NCBI RefSeq assembly: GCF_002277895.1
Contig: NZ_CP022999.1
Span: forward strand, 806,001 to 870,000
Direction of reading: 5' to 3'
From: Rhizobium sp. 11515TR
GTDB taxonomy: Bacteria > Pseudomonadota > Alphaproteobacteria > Rhizobiales > Rhizobiaceae
DNA length: 64,000 nucleotides
Shown: piece after piece, positions 27,366 to 35,839 of the stretch
Position numbering within the stretch: the first letter of the stretch is position 1
Layout of the letters: each line of letters opens with the position of its first letter
Program-made: the position numbers and the translations under genes
The notes under the pieces: generated by a model
The model's input: only the letters and a program-made list of their open reading frames with translations
Database searches by the model: none
What the model was told of the DNA's origin: nothing

Positions 27366-28153
27366 ACGCTCCGATGAACTCAGTCGTCAACGTGACCCCA
27401 TTGGTGCAGGCGCGCAACGTCCACAAGTCCTTCGAACATCTCGAAGTCCTGAAAGGCATCGACCTCGATGTGACGCCCGGTGAAGTGGTCGTCATCCTCG
27501 GCCCTTCCGGTTCCGGCAAGTCGACTTTCCTGCGCTGCATCAACCATCTGGAATCGATCAATCGCGGCTCGATCGAAGTCGATGGCGAGCAGATCGGCTA
27601 TCGGTTGAACAAGGGCCGGCTGGTCAAACTGTCCAATCATGCGATCGCGCTGCAGCGGCGCAAGATCGGCATGGTGTTCCAGCAGTTCAATCTCTATCCG
27701 CATATGACGGCGCTGCAGAATGTGATCGAGGCGCCGATCGGCATCCATGGTGAAAGCCGCAAGCAGGCAACCGAGAATGCGCTGGCATTGCTTGATCGCG
27801 TCGGGCTTTCAGCCAAGGCTCACAATTACCCTCGGCAACTCTCCGGCGGCCAGCAGCAGCGCGTTGCAATCGCCCGAGCGCTGGCGATCAAGCCGAAGCT
27901 GATGCTCTTCGACGAGCCGACGTCCGCGCTTGATCCGGAACTGGTCGGCGAAGTGCTCGCCACCATGCGTGACCTTGCCAAACAGGGCCTGACGATGATC
28001 GTTGTCACCCACGAGATCGGCTTTGCCCGCGAGGCTGCAGACCGCGTCGTCTTCATGGATGGCGGCAAGATCGTCGAACAGGGCAAACCGGAGGACGTGA
28101 TCGGCAATCCGCAGCACCCGCGCACCAGAAGCTTCCTGTCGCGCTTCATCTAG
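27362..28153 (+). CDS. Amino-acid ABC transporter ATP-binding protein
   Basis: A 263-residue ATPase of the GlnQ/HisP type. Walker A is GPSGSGKST (near 46-54), the Q-loop region is VFQQFNLYPH, the signature LSGGQQQRVAIARAL and Walker B LMLFDEPTSALD, with VTHE as the switch. It powers import through the permease overlapping its start. An M20 hydrolase gene follows after 75 bases. Confidence 0.93.
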   Translation: MNAPMNSVVNVTPLVQARNVHKSFEHLEVLKGIDLDVTPGEVVVILGPSGSGKSTFLRCINHLESINRGSIEVDGEQIGYRLNKGRLVKLSNHAIALQRRKIGMVFQQFNLYPHMTALQNVIEAPIGIHGESRKQATENALALLDRVGLSAKAHNYPRQLSGGQQQRVAIARALAIKPKLMLFDEPTSALDPELVGEVLATMRDLAKQGLTMIVVTHEIGFAREAADRVVFMDGGKIVEQGKPEDVIGNPQHPRTRSFLSRFI

Positions 28154-28228
28154 CGCGATACACCTATCATCAGTGAAGCCCGCACGCTCTATGGCGAATG
28201 GCGGCTCAAGCGAACCATTGGAATAGCC

Positions 28229-29410
28229 ATGACCCTCGACAACGATTTCGCCCGCCTCTCGGATTTCGAGCCGATGAAGGCCGAACTGACCGGCATCCGC
28301 CGGCACCTGCACGCCAATCCCGAGCTATCCTTCGAAGAGGCGGAAACCGCACGTTTCGTCGCCGAGAAGCTGGAAGCCTGGGGCTATGAGGTAACCCGCA
28401 ATATCGGCGGTCATGGCGTCGTCGCGCGCCTGACGGTTGGAGCCGGCAAGAAGAGCATTGCGATCCGCGCCGATATGGACGCCCTGCCGATCGCCGAGCA
28501 GACCGGCGCCGCCTATGCCAGCAAGACGCCGGGCAAGATGCATGCCTGCGGCCACGACGGCCACACTACCATATTGCTCGGAGCTGCCGAATATCTCGCC
28601 CGTACCCGCCGCTTCAACGGTACCGTGAACCTAATCTTCCAGCCGGCCGAAGAGGCCGGTGCGGTGAGCGGCGCTCCCGCGATGATCAAGGATGGGCTGT
28701 TCGAACGCTTTCCCTTCGACGTCATTTACGGCCTGCACAATCATCCGGGTGCACCGGAAGGCACCTGGCTGTTGCGCTCCGGCCCGCTGATGGCGGCGGC
28801 CGATACGGTCGAGATTACCATCACGGGCAAGGGCGGCCATGCCTCGCGGCCGCATCTGACCATCGACCCGGTGGTTGTCGCCTGCAACCTCGTCGTCAGC
28901 CTGCAGACGATCGTTGCCCGCAGTGTCGATCCGACACAGACGGCTGTCGTGACCGTCGGCGCCATCCACGCCGGCGAAGCTTCGAACGTCATTCCGGAGA
29001 GCGCGAAGATGCTGCTCACCGTCCGCTCCTTCGATCCGAAGGTGCGCGAGCTGCTTGAAGCCCGCATTCGCAAGCTGACGGCCTCCATCGCAGACGGCTA
29101 TGGCGCGAGCGCCGAGATCGACTACGTCCACGGCCATCCGGTCGTCGTCAATTCCGAGAAGGAAACGGAATTCGCGCGGATGGTTGCCGAGGAACTTGTC
29201 GGCGCTGAGAAGGTCAGCACCTGCGGCCTGATCCCCGGCAGCGAGGATTTCTCCCACTACCTGGAGCATAAGCCCGGCAGCTTCCTGCGCCTCGGCAATG
29301 GCTTGAACTCAGCCATCCTCCACAGCGCCAAGTATGATTTCGCCGATGAAAGCCTCACCGTCGGTGCGGCTATGTGGGCACGTCTGACCGAGCGTTATCT
29401 CGACGGCTGA
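28229..29410 (+). CDS. M20 family metal-dependent amidohydrolase
   Basis: A 393-residue zinc hydrolase of the aminoacylase/carboxypeptidase group (hippurate and IAA-amino acid hydrolases). Seen: RRHLHANPELSFEE, RADMDALPI, the metal site MHACGHDGHT (around 108-117), FQPAEE with the catalytic glutamate, and GSEDFS near the C-terminus. It should cleave N-acyl amino acids. Its place behind an amino-acid importer suggests the imported compound is an N-acylated or conjugated amino acid. A terminator follows. Confidence 0.9.
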   Translation: MTLDNDFARLSDFEPMKAELTGIRRHLHANPELSFEEAETARFVAEKLEAWGYEVTRNIGGHGVVARLTVGAGKKSIAIRADMDALPIAEQTGAAYASKTPGKMHACGHDGHTTILLGAAEYLARTRRFNGTVNLIFQPAEEAGAVSGAPAMIKDGLFERFPFDVIYGLHNHPGAPEGTWLLRSGPLMAAADTVEITITGKGGHASRPHLTIDPVVVACNLVVSLQTIVARSVDPTQTAVVTVGAIHAGEASNVIPESAKMLLTVRSFDPKVRELLEARIRKLTASIADGYGASAEIDYVHGHPVVVNSEKETEFARMVAEELVGAEKVSTCGLIPGSEDFSHYLEHKPGSFLRLGNGLNSAILHSAKYDFADESLTVGAAMWARLTERYLDG

Positions 29411-29584
29411 ACCAGGTCTTATCTCGATCGCACGAGGAGCCGGCGCCGCCACGATTAAATAACAGCCCTGGCAATAAGCCGGGGCTGGCCCGTTTTCTGG
29501 ATGTCATGGAAAAAGGCGGAATGCGATGCTCTCAACAGCGCCGCAAGACCTGTGAACACGGTGCGATTCCTGCTTTTATAAATA
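29411..29584. other. Intergenic stretch holding a terminator only
   Basis: Apart from the hairpin at 29463-29496 I see no supported element here before the small minus-strand gene. Confidence 0.4.
29463..29496 (+). terminator. Terminator of the MocR-controlled operon
   Basis: CAGCCCTGGC (29463-29472) pairs with GCCGGGGCTG (29478-29487) with one wobble around the loop AATAA, followed by TTTT at 29493-29496. Position and form fit an intrinsic terminator for the operon ending at 29410. Confidence 0.75.
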
Positions 29585-29761
29585 CTACTTATCGAGGGAT
29601 CCGAGACTATCGCCCGTTGCAGGCGCTGTATTTGCAGGCGTTTCAGTCCCCAGCCCGGTTTCCAGCTGCACATTCTGAGTCTGCATTACCCGCCACTCAT
29701 TTTCGAGGCGATCAATGACATACGTAGGAATTTCATTTCTTACGCTTTCAAGCTCTTGCAT
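29585..29761 (-). CDS. Small hypothetical protein (58 residues)
   Basis: The ATG at 29761 has GGAGG 5 bases upstream. The product begins MQELESVRNEIPTYVID and has an amphipathic helical middle (RLENEWRVMQTQN) and a Thr/Pro/Ala-rich tail. An upstream in-frame ATG at 29779 lies inside an inverted repeat. Coding is supported by the ribosome site and composition only. I do not recognise the family. It is convergent with the M20 operon and downstream of oxyR on the same strand. Confidence 0.45.
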   Translation of the reverse strand: MQELESVRNEIPTYVIDRLENEWRVMQTQNVQLETGLGTETPANTAPATGDSLGSLDK

Positions 29762-29773
29762 CACGACCTCCAT

Positions 29774-29796
29774 TGTCATGCGTTACTGGCATGACA
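29774..29796. repeat. Inverted repeat at the head of the small gene
   Basis: TGTCATG (29774-29780) and CATGACA (29790-29796) are perfect arms with a 9-base spacer; with a one-base gap the pairing extends through CTCCAT/ATGGAG outside. It could be an operator or an RNA hairpin that hides the start. Confidence 0.4.
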
Positions 29797-29823
29797 TGGA
29801 GGAGTTTCTTTGTAAATCAAGGT

Positions 29824-29862
29824 ATTAAAATATTTAAACGATTAAAATATTTTCAATCGTTT
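29824..29862. promoter_or_regulatory. AT-rich promoter-like island with direct and inverted repeats
   Basis: ATTAAAATATTT occurs twice (29824-29835 and 29841-29852), 17 bases apart. AAACGATT (29836-29843) and AATCGTTT (29855-29862) form an inverted repeat over it. On the minus strand TTGAAA followed by AT-rich sequence could be a promoter for the small gene. The composition contrasts sharply with the surroundings. Confidence 0.35.
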
Positions 29863-29917
29863 GAAATAGCGCCCACTGTGGAAAAGTTTCCAAGAGCGTT
29901 AATGCGAGCTGCCGAGC

Positions 29918-30928
29918 CTACGGGCGCAAAGCCGGGTCATCCACGGCACTAGGGCGAGCTTGGCGAGCAGCCGGCGGTTGCAATCGGCTTTCAAGCTCCA
30001 GATCTTGCGCGCGCCAGAACGAATCATGTTGTTCGCGCATGGCATTGGCCGCCTCACGAACCACTTCGGAAATCTGCAAGAGCTGCTTGGCCAGAGGGCT
30101 CGTCCTGCGCCAGATCATGCCGATGGTGCGTGAGGGCTGCGGGCTTTGGAAGCGCACCGTCGACACCGAGGCCGAGCGGGTTTCCACGGCTACCGCCATC
30201 TCTGGTATCAAGGTGACGCCGATGCCGGCGCTGACCATCTGCACCAGCGTCGACAGCGAGCTGCCGTCCATCAGCTCGCGCGGCAGGGCTGAATGGATGT
30301 TGCAGAAGGAGAGCGCCTGATCGCGGAAGCAGTGCCCTTCCTCCAGCAGCAGCAGCCGCATTTCGCGAAGCGCCTCGCGGTTGGGCACTGGCTTGCCCTC
30401 GTCTTCACTTGGCCGCACCAGAACGAAATTTTCCGCAAACAGCGGCACTTCAGTGAGCGATGTTTCGGAGATCGGCAAAGCGACGATCGCCGTATCCAGC
30501 CTCCCCTCCTCCAGCTCCTCGACCAGCTTCGAGGTCAGGGTCTCGCGCACATGGATATCAAGCCCCTCATAAATACGGGTGAGGTTGCCGATGATGCTCG
30601 GCAAAAGATAGGGCGCGACCGTCGGGATGATACCGATCCTCAGCCGACCCACGGGCTGATTGTGCGATGCGCGGGCAAGATCTCCCAGCTCGTCGACGGA
30701 GCGCAGGATGTCGCGGACGCGAATCGCGAAGGCCTCCCCGAAATTGGTCAGCCGGACCTGGCGCGCGCCTCTTTCGAAGAGGTCCGTGCCGAGCTGCTCC
30801 TCCAGTTCCTTGATCTGCATCGACAGAGCGGGCTGAGAGATCGCACATAGATCGGCCGCACGTCCGAAGTGGCCGAGCCGAGCCAGCGCTTCGAAATAGC
30901 GAAGCTGTTTGAGCGTGAAGTTTGCCAT
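29918..30928 (-). CDS. oxyR: LysR-family peroxide sensor OxyR
   Basis: A 336-residue LysR protein. The helix-turn-helix is at 15-60 (FGRAADLCAISQPALSMQIKELEEQLG). The effector domain carries EEGHCFRDQALSFC with C200 and C209 at the spacing of the redox pair of E. coli OxyR. It is divergent from katG, the classical OxyR target. The C-terminal 30 residues beyond the usual end are Arg/Pro-rich. Confidence 0.93.
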   Translation of the reverse strand: MANFTLKQLRYFEALARLGHFGRAADLCAISQPALSMQIKELEEQLGTDLFERGARQVRLTNFGEAFAIRVRDILRSVDELGDLARASHNQPVGRLRIGIIPTVAPYLLPSIIGNLTRIYEGLDIHVRETLTSKLVEELEEGRLDTAIVALPISETSLTEVPLFAENFVLVRPSEDEGKPVPNREALREMRLLLLEEGHCFRDQALSFCNIHSALPRELMDGSSLSTLVQMVSAGIGVTLIPEMAVAVETRSASVSTVRFQSPQPSRTIGMIWRRTSPLAKQLLQISEVVREAANAMREQHDSFWRAQDLELESRLQPPAARQARPSAVDDPALRP

Positions 30929-30941
30929 AAGCTCATCTTAT
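30927..30941. promoter_or_regulatory. Candidate LysR-type box at the oxyR start
   Basis: ATAAG, CTCAT, CTTAT is a perfect dyad and fits T-N11-A. It overlaps the oxyR start codon, a position suited to autoregulation. Confidence 0.4.
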
Positions 30942-31269
30942 CGCGTCAATCAGGAAATCCAACTTAAATTAATGAAAAGGCTTGGCTATAGTGCCGCGGC
31001 AGAGATGAGATGCGGCCGCCTGTCATACGAAGCTCATATGAGAGCATTGACTGCGTCCAGTTCATCGATGCACGGGCCGGTCGGAAGGCAGGGGGACCCA
31101 AGCTTTGCCTGCTTCCACGTCTCCGTTTCACGCGAGACCAGAACAACGAGAGATTCATGCGCCTGACATGTCGCTGCCATACCCGTTTTAGAACCGGGCC
31201 ATTTCCCGGCGGGCTGGCAAAGCTCCTTCTCCGGTCGTCACAAATCAAATCATCGTAAGGGAGAGTATC
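30942..31269. other. oxyR-katG divergent intergenic region
   Basis: Beyond the dyad at the oxyR start, a CTATAG core lies near 30988 and may be a half-site. Nothing else is assigned in the rest of the katG upstream region; the open frame at 31010-31258 has no convincing start or composition. Confidence 0.4.
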
Positions 31270-33468
31270 ATGGATACAAAAGTCGAAACCGCCGGCAAGT
31301 GTCCGTTTCCGCATGGGAACACGAGCGTTTCCGCACGCTCGAACCGCGACTGGTGGCCGAATCAGCTGAACCTTCGGATTCTTCACCAGAATTCGGCCCT
31401 TTCCAGCCCGATGGGCAAGGCGTTCAACTACGCCGAGGAATTCAAGAAGCTCGATCTGGAGGCGCTGAAGAAGGATCTCACCGCCCTGATGACGGATTCG
31501 CAGGATTGGTGGCCGGCCGACTTCGGTCACTACGGCCCGCTCTTCATCCGCATGGCCTGGCATAGCGCCGGCACCTACCGCACGGGCGACGGCCGCGGCG
31601 GCGCCTCCTCCGGCACGCAGCGTTTCGCTCCGCTCAACAGCTGGCCGGATAACGTCAACCTCGACAAGGCGCGTCGCCTGCTCTGGCCGATCAAGCAGAA
31701 ATACGGCAACAGCATCTCCTGGGCCGACCTGCTGGTCCTGACCGGCAACGTCGCGCTGGAATCCATGGGCTTTAAGACCTTCGGCTTCGGCGGCGGTCGT
31801 GAAGACGTCTGGGAGCCGGAAGAAGACATCTACTGGGGCGCGGAAGATACCTGGCTCGGCGACAAGCGCTACACCGGCGATCGCGATCTGGAAAACCCGC
31901 TCGCAGCCGTGCAGATGGGCCTCATCTACGTCAATCCCGAGGGACCGAACGGCAATCCGGACCCGCTTGCAGCCGCACGCGACATCCGCGAGACCTTCGC
32001 CCGCATGGCGATGAACGACGAAGAAACCGTCGCCCTCATCGCCGGCGGCCATACTTTCGGCAAGACCCATGGCGCAGGCGATGCGGCCCATGTCGGACCT
32101 GAGCCAGAAGCAGCCGGCATCGAAGAACAAGGCCTCGGCTGGAAGAATAGCTTCGGCACTGGCAAGGGCGGTGACACGATCGGCAGCGGCCTCGAAGTCA
32201 CCTGGACCTCGACACCGACCAAGTGGAGCAACAATTTCTTCTGGAACCTGTTCGGCTATGAATGGGAACTGACGAAGAGCCCGGCCGGTGCCCATCAGTG
32301 GGTGCCGAAGCATGGTGCTGGTGCCGGCTCGATCCCGGACGCGCACGACAAATCCAAGCGACACGCTCCTGCCATGCTGACGACCGACCTCGCCCTGCGC
32401 TTCGATCCGGCCTATGAGAAGATTTCCCGCCGCTTCTTCGAAAATCCGGATGAGTTCGCCGATGCCTTCGCCCGCGCATGGTTCAAGCTGACCCATCGCG
32501 ATATGGGTCCGCGCGTCCGTTATCTCGGCCCGGAAGTGCCGAGCGAAGAGCTCATCTGGCAGGATCCAATCCCGGCTGCCGGTCCCGCATCGATCGATCC
32601 CAGCGATGTCGCCGCCCTCAAGGCCGAGATTGCTGTATCGGGTCTCACCATCCCGCAGCTGGTTTCGACCGCCTGGGCTTCGGCTTCGACCTTCCGCGGC
32701 TCCGACAAGCGCGGCGGTGCAAACGGCGCTCGCATCCGTCTTGCTCCGCAGAAGGATTGGGAGGCCAACCAGCCGGCCCAGCTCGCTTCCGTGCTGGCGA
32801 CGCTCGAAGGCATCCAGAAGAAGTTCAACGATGCTCAGACCACCGGCAAGACGGTATCGCTTGCCGATCTCATCGTTCTCGGCGGCTCGGTCGCTATCGA
32901 ACAGGCTGCTAAGAAAGCTGGCCATGACGTGGTCGTACCGTTTGCTCCGGGCCGTACTGATGCGACGCAGGAACAAACCGATGTCGAGGCCTTCGCCGTT
33001 CTCGAACCGATCGTCGATGGCTTCCGCAACTACCAGCGGCAGGCCTACACCGTCTCTTCCGAAGAGCTGCTGATCGACAAGGCACAGCTGCTGACGCTGA
33101 CGGCGCCGGAAATGACCGCCCTCATCGGCGGTCTGCGCGTACTGAACGCCAATGTCGGCCAGAGCCAGCACGGCGTCTTCACCAAGCGTCCGGAAACGCT
33201 GACCAACGACTTCTTCGTGAACCTGCTCGACATGGGCACGGAGTGGAAGGCCGTTTCGGATGCCAAGGACGTCTTCGAGGGTCGCGATCGCGCAACCGGC
33301 GACGTGAAATGGACCGCGACGCGCGTCGATCTCGTTTTCGGCTCCAACTCGCAGCTGCGCGCGATCGCCGAAGTCTACGGCCAGTCCGATGCTGAGAAGA
33401 AGTTCGTCCAAGACTTCGTTGCGGCATGGACCAAGGTCATGAACGCCGACCGCTTCGACATCGCTTGA
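31270..33468 (+). CDS. katG: Catalase-peroxidase
   Basis: A 732-residue bifunctional haem enzyme that removes hydrogen peroxide. The distal site is RMAWHSAGTYR (R94, W97, H98); Y220 and M246 are placed to form the Trp-Tyr-Met adduct with W97; the proximal haem ligand is H261 in AGGHTFGKTHG. Both family domains are complete. GGGAG lies before the ATG. It is divergent from oxyR and ends at a strong hairpin. Confidence 0.96.
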   Translation: MDTKVETAGKCPFPHGNTSVSARSNRDWWPNQLNLRILHQNSALSSPMGKAFNYAEEFKKLDLEALKKDLTALMTDSQDWWPADFGHYGPLFIRMAWHSAGTYRTGDGRGGASSGTQRFAPLNSWPDNVNLDKARRLLWPIKQKYGNSISWADLLVLTGNVALESMGFKTFGFGGGREDVWEPEEDIYWGAEDTWLGDKRYTGDRDLENPLAAVQMGLIYVNPEGPNGNPDPLAAARDIRETFARMAMNDEETVALIAGGHTFGKTHGAGDAAHVGPEPEAAGIEEQGLGWKNSFGTGKGGDTIGSGLEVTWTSTPTKWSNNFFWNLFGYEWELTKSPAGAHQWVPKHGAGAGSIPDAHDKSKRHAPAMLTTDLALRFDPAYEKISRRFFENPDEFADAFARAWFKLTHRDMGPRVRYLGPEVPSEELIWQDPIPAAGPASIDPSDVAALKAEIAVSGLTIPQLVSTAWASASTFRGSDKRGGANGARIRLAPQKDWEANQPAQLASVLATLEGIQKKFNDAQTTGKTVSLADLIVLGGSVAIEQAAKKAGHDVVVPFAPGRTDATQEQTDVEAFAVLEPIVDGFRNYQRQAYTVSSEELLIDKAQLLTLTAPEMTALIGGLRVLNANVGQSQHGVFTKRPETLTNDFFVNLLDMGTEWKAVSDAKDVFEGRDRATGDVKWTATRVDLVFGSNSQLRAIAEVYGQSDAEKKFVQDFVAAWTKVMNADRFDIA

Positions 33469-33484
33469 TGTGAGCTGAATTATA

Positions 33485-33519
33485 ATCCGGGCGCGGCTTG
33501 CTTCAGGCCGCGTCTGGAT
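33485..33519. terminator. Hairpin between katG and the convergent membrane gene
   Basis: ATCCGGGCGCGGC (33485-33497) pairs with GCCGCGTCTGGAT (33507-33519), 11 of 13 Watson-Crick plus wobble pairs, around a 9-base loop. It can serve katG and perhaps the convergent gene. Confidence 0.6.
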
Positions 33520-33563
33520 CATGTCTTTCACAACGCTTCCGAAGCGGGGCGGCTTTCTCCCGC

Positions 33564-34433
33564 CTAATACCCATCGCGATTGGCGGCAGCGGCCCAGATG
33601 GCACCGACCCAAGCGGCCGCGATTGCGAGCACAAGAGCAAAGCAGGCGACGAAAGCTCCGGCCGAGACAAGCTTCGCGGCAATCGCGGCTGCCTGAACAG
33701 CTTGAGCCTTGGCTTTATCGATGGCCTGATGGTACTGCTGCTCGTATTGAGCCACCTCGTTCTTCGCCTGATCGACCGGAATATTCTGCGCGCGAGCCAA
33801 AGCGTCCGCGGCACGGGCGCGTGCCTCATCGGCCTTGGCAGGATCGCCGGTCAACACGGCTTGAACGGAGACGGCCGCCGCCTGACGCAATGCCTGCGGG
33901 TCATTGCCGCTGTTGCGGATCTGCTCCTCGATCGCATCAATGGGATTGGGCATGTTGCCCATAGCCGGCGCAGCGCCGACCGCTACTGTATGAACTGTCT
34001 TACCAGCACCGGACAGGAGCTCGGTCACTCCGCTGAAAGCACCGCCAACCACGGTTCCGATCGATGTCGTCAGCAGATAGATGACAATCAGGGTCGAGAC
34101 CGCCCAGGAGGCAATCCCATGCAGGCTTCCGATCGTGGTCGAGATTGATCGCGAAAGCCGGCTTGCGATATAACCGCCGACGAAGGACGCAATCAGGCCT
34201 GAACCGATGAACCAGGCGGCGCCGGAAAGCGAGGCCGTGAGGCTGGGCGCATTCTGGCCACCGCCAGGATTGACGATGGCTGCGCCGATGCCGATGCCCA
34301 AAAGGTTAAGCACAATCTGCACGGCAAGCGCCACCGCGCTCGCCGCAAGGATCGCGCCCCAGGATGTTCGGCGCATGATCGGCATATCTTCGGATGTCGT
34401 GAAAGGGGGATTGTAGCTGACGGATTCACTCAC
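33564..34433 (-). CDS. Membrane protein of unknown function
   Basis: A 289-residue protein with N-terminal helices (about 27-50, 70-95, 108-135), a long alanine-rich, charged central region (160-240) likely helical, and a final membrane helix (250-280, GAFVACFALVLAIAAAWVGAIWAAAAN). It starts near the stress-type genes DUF992, BON and CsbD. Related rhizobial proteins have sometimes been labelled PhnA-like, but no PhnA feature is visible. Function unknown. Confidence 0.65.
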   Translation of the reverse strand: MSESVSYNPPFTTSEDMPIMRRTSWGAILAASAVALAVQIVLNLLGIGIGAAIVNPGGGQNAPSLTASLSGAAWFIGSGLIASFVGGYIASRLSRSISTTIGSLHGIASWAVSTLIVIYLLTTSIGTVVGGAFSGVTELLSGAGKTVHTVAVGAAPAMGNMPNPIDAIEEQIRNSGNDPQALRQAAAVSVQAVLTGDPAKADEARARAADALARAQNIPVDQAKNEVAQYEQQYHQAIDKAKAQAVQAAAIAAKLVSAGAFVACFALVLAIAAAWVGAIWAAAANRDGY

Positions 34434-34461
34434 GGAACTGACCTCGCGACGAGTTTATAGG

Positions 34462-34495
34462 AGCGGGTCGCAATCTGCTGACCCGCTGATTTTTT
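34462..34495 (+). terminator. Hairpin with T-run, oriented against the flanking genes
   Basis: AGCGGGTC (34462-34469) and GACCCGCT (34480-34487) are perfect arms, followed by six T on the plus strand (34490-34495). Both neighbouring genes run on the minus strand, so it either blocks antisense transcription or acts through the stem alone after the DUF992 gene. Confidence 0.5.
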
Positions 34496-34562
34496 GAATT
34501 AATAATGACCATGGAGGTGGCAACGGCGCGTCTGTGGATGGCGTCGCCGTTGCCGGCGCCTG

Positions 34563-35078
34563 TCAGCTGGCAGGGCTCAGCTGCAGGCGCGAGACGCCCG
34601 CCGCCACGTTGAGGCCAGTACCGGCCTCCGCGCTCAGCGGCTGGAGGGCAAAATTCTTGGCATTGCCGCCGATCAGGACATTGGCGCCGAGACCCAAGCC
34701 GACGGAAGCGCCTGCCGAGGCTCCGACATAGGTGCCGGCCAGAGCGCCGTCCCTGATACGGGTCGGAGCGGTATTCACCACGATCCAGCTTAGATAGCTC
34801 TTGCCGGTGATCCCAACATCGATCCCGAGCTTGCCGATCGTCCCGGCATAGCGCTCGACCTTGCCGCTGCGCTGCTTGAAGGTGCAGCTGACCTTCTTGC
34901 TGGAGCCAAGGATCATTCCGACGCCGCCTGCGACTTCGCAGGAGAGCGTGCCGAGACGCTCCTTCGGTTGGGAGGCGATCTCTGACGATTTCTTCTTCGG
35001 ATGATGGATGCTAGCAGCGGCGGCAACCGAGGCAAAGGCAACGGAAATGGTCGCGGCCACAATGATCAGTCTTTTCAT
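34563..35078 (-). CDS. DUF992 family exported protein
   Basis: 171 residues with signal peptide MKRLIIVAATISVAFASVAAA and AAGGAG before the ATG. The mature part (LGTLSCEVAGGVGMILGSSKKVSCTF, then YAGTIGKLGIDVGITG and LAGTYVGASAGASVGLGLGANVLIGG) is a glycine-rich beta structure typical of DUF992, a family of periplasmic or outer-membrane-linked proteins in Rhizobiales. Function unknown. Confidence 0.85.
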   Translation of the reverse strand: MKRLIIVAATISVAFASVAAAASIHHPKKKSSEIASQPKERLGTLSCEVAGGVGMILGSSKKVSCTFKQRSGKVERYAGTIGKLGIDVGITGKSYLSWIVVNTAPTRIRDGALAGTYVGASAGASVGLGLGANVLIGGNAKNFALQPLSAEAGTGLNVAAGVSRLQLSPAS

Positions 35079-35157
35079 GATTTCTCCTTCAGGAGCTTGA
35101 GCGCAGCCGTCTATCCGGCCTGCATTCGTGTGGCTAAGCGCCGGTCTCGAGCGGATC

Positions 35158-35418
35158 TCACGATCCTCGATCGGCGCGGATGACTATGTTGTTGATGATG
35201 CGAATTCCGGCATATTCGCCGGCAATATCGAGTGCCTGCGCACGAGCTTCGTCGGACGACGCAATGCCTGACAGGACAATTGTACCCTCCGTCGCGGCAA
35301 CCTCGATATGCGAGTCTTCCAGCCCTTCGGCGCAAGCGATCAAGCAGCGGATAGCCGCGCAGGTTGCGCAGCTATCAGACGATGTCGTCAGCGATGACAG
35401 GTTGGCTAGAAAAAGCAT
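35158..35418 (-). CDS. BON-domain protein
   Basis: 86 residues from ATG 35418, which has GAGG 6 bases upstream; ATG 35433 is in frame but lacks this. After a short cysteine-containing N-terminus, the segment DSHIEVAATEGTIVLSGIASSDEARAQALDIA and IRIINNIVI has the alpha-beta pattern of BON domains, which bind membranes or phospholipid and often appear in osmotic-stress proteins. CsbD lies upstream on the same strand. Confidence 0.7.
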   Translation of the reverse strand: MLFLANLSSLTTSSDSCATCAAIRCLIACAEGLEDSHIEVAATEGTIVLSGIASSDEARAQALDIAGEYAGIRIINNIVIRADRGS

Positions 35419-35466
35419 CGGAAGCCTCGACAAATCGCGGGAGCATGTTTCGCAAGCAGAAAAGCT

Positions 35467-35646
35467 TTAGCGAAGCGCGTTCTTGATAGCGTCCTTGGCC
35501 TTGCCGACCTTGGCCTGGATCTTTCCTTCGACCTTTTCGGCTGCGCCTTCCGTCTGGAGCCTGTCATTGCCGGTCAGTTTGCCTGCAGCCTTCTTGATAG
35601 AGCCGCTTGCTTCCTTGACTGCGCCTTTGATGCGATTCTTGTCCAT
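35467..35646 (-). CDS. CsbD family stress protein
   Basis: 59 residues from ATG 35646 with AAGGAG upstream. MDKNRIKGAVKEASGSIKKAAGKLTGN and KVEGKIQAKVGKAKDAIK are the CsbD signature, a small, highly charged helical protein induced by general stress in many bacteria. The BON gene follows 48 bases downstream, probably in the same transcript. Confidence 0.92.
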   Translation of the reverse strand: MDKNRIKGAVKEASGSIKKAAGKLTGNDRLQTEGAAEKVEGKIQAKVGKAKDAIKNALR

Positions 35647-35748
35647 TTCTGATCTCCTTGAGCTTTGTTTCAAAAGAGGAGGCATCGGCATCGGCCGAAG
35701 CCATGAACAATGAATTAGGGCGGCAATGGATGCGCTTGCAGAGCAGAA

Positions 35749-35787
35749 TCTACTATTCGCATTAGTAGAAAATAGCCTTTTTAGGCT
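35749..35787 (-). terminator. Probable terminator of the PAS-LuxR gene
   Basis: Read on the minus strand, AGCCT, loop AAAA, AGGCT is followed by ATTTTC; on the plus strand the stem is 35774-35787. A second perfect 7-bp hairpin, TCTACTA/TAGTAGA (35749-35769), follows. The stems are short. Confidence 0.4.
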
Positions 35788-35839
35788 GCAATATGCCTTC
35801 GTGCACTGGCGGCACCGGCTGAAAGCAGAAAGCGCCAGC

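Noticed and set aside
30964..33612. An 882-codon open frame antisense to katG
   Set aside because: katG has all catalytic residues in the opposite strand; the long antisense frame is a by-product of high-GC third positions and has no domain.
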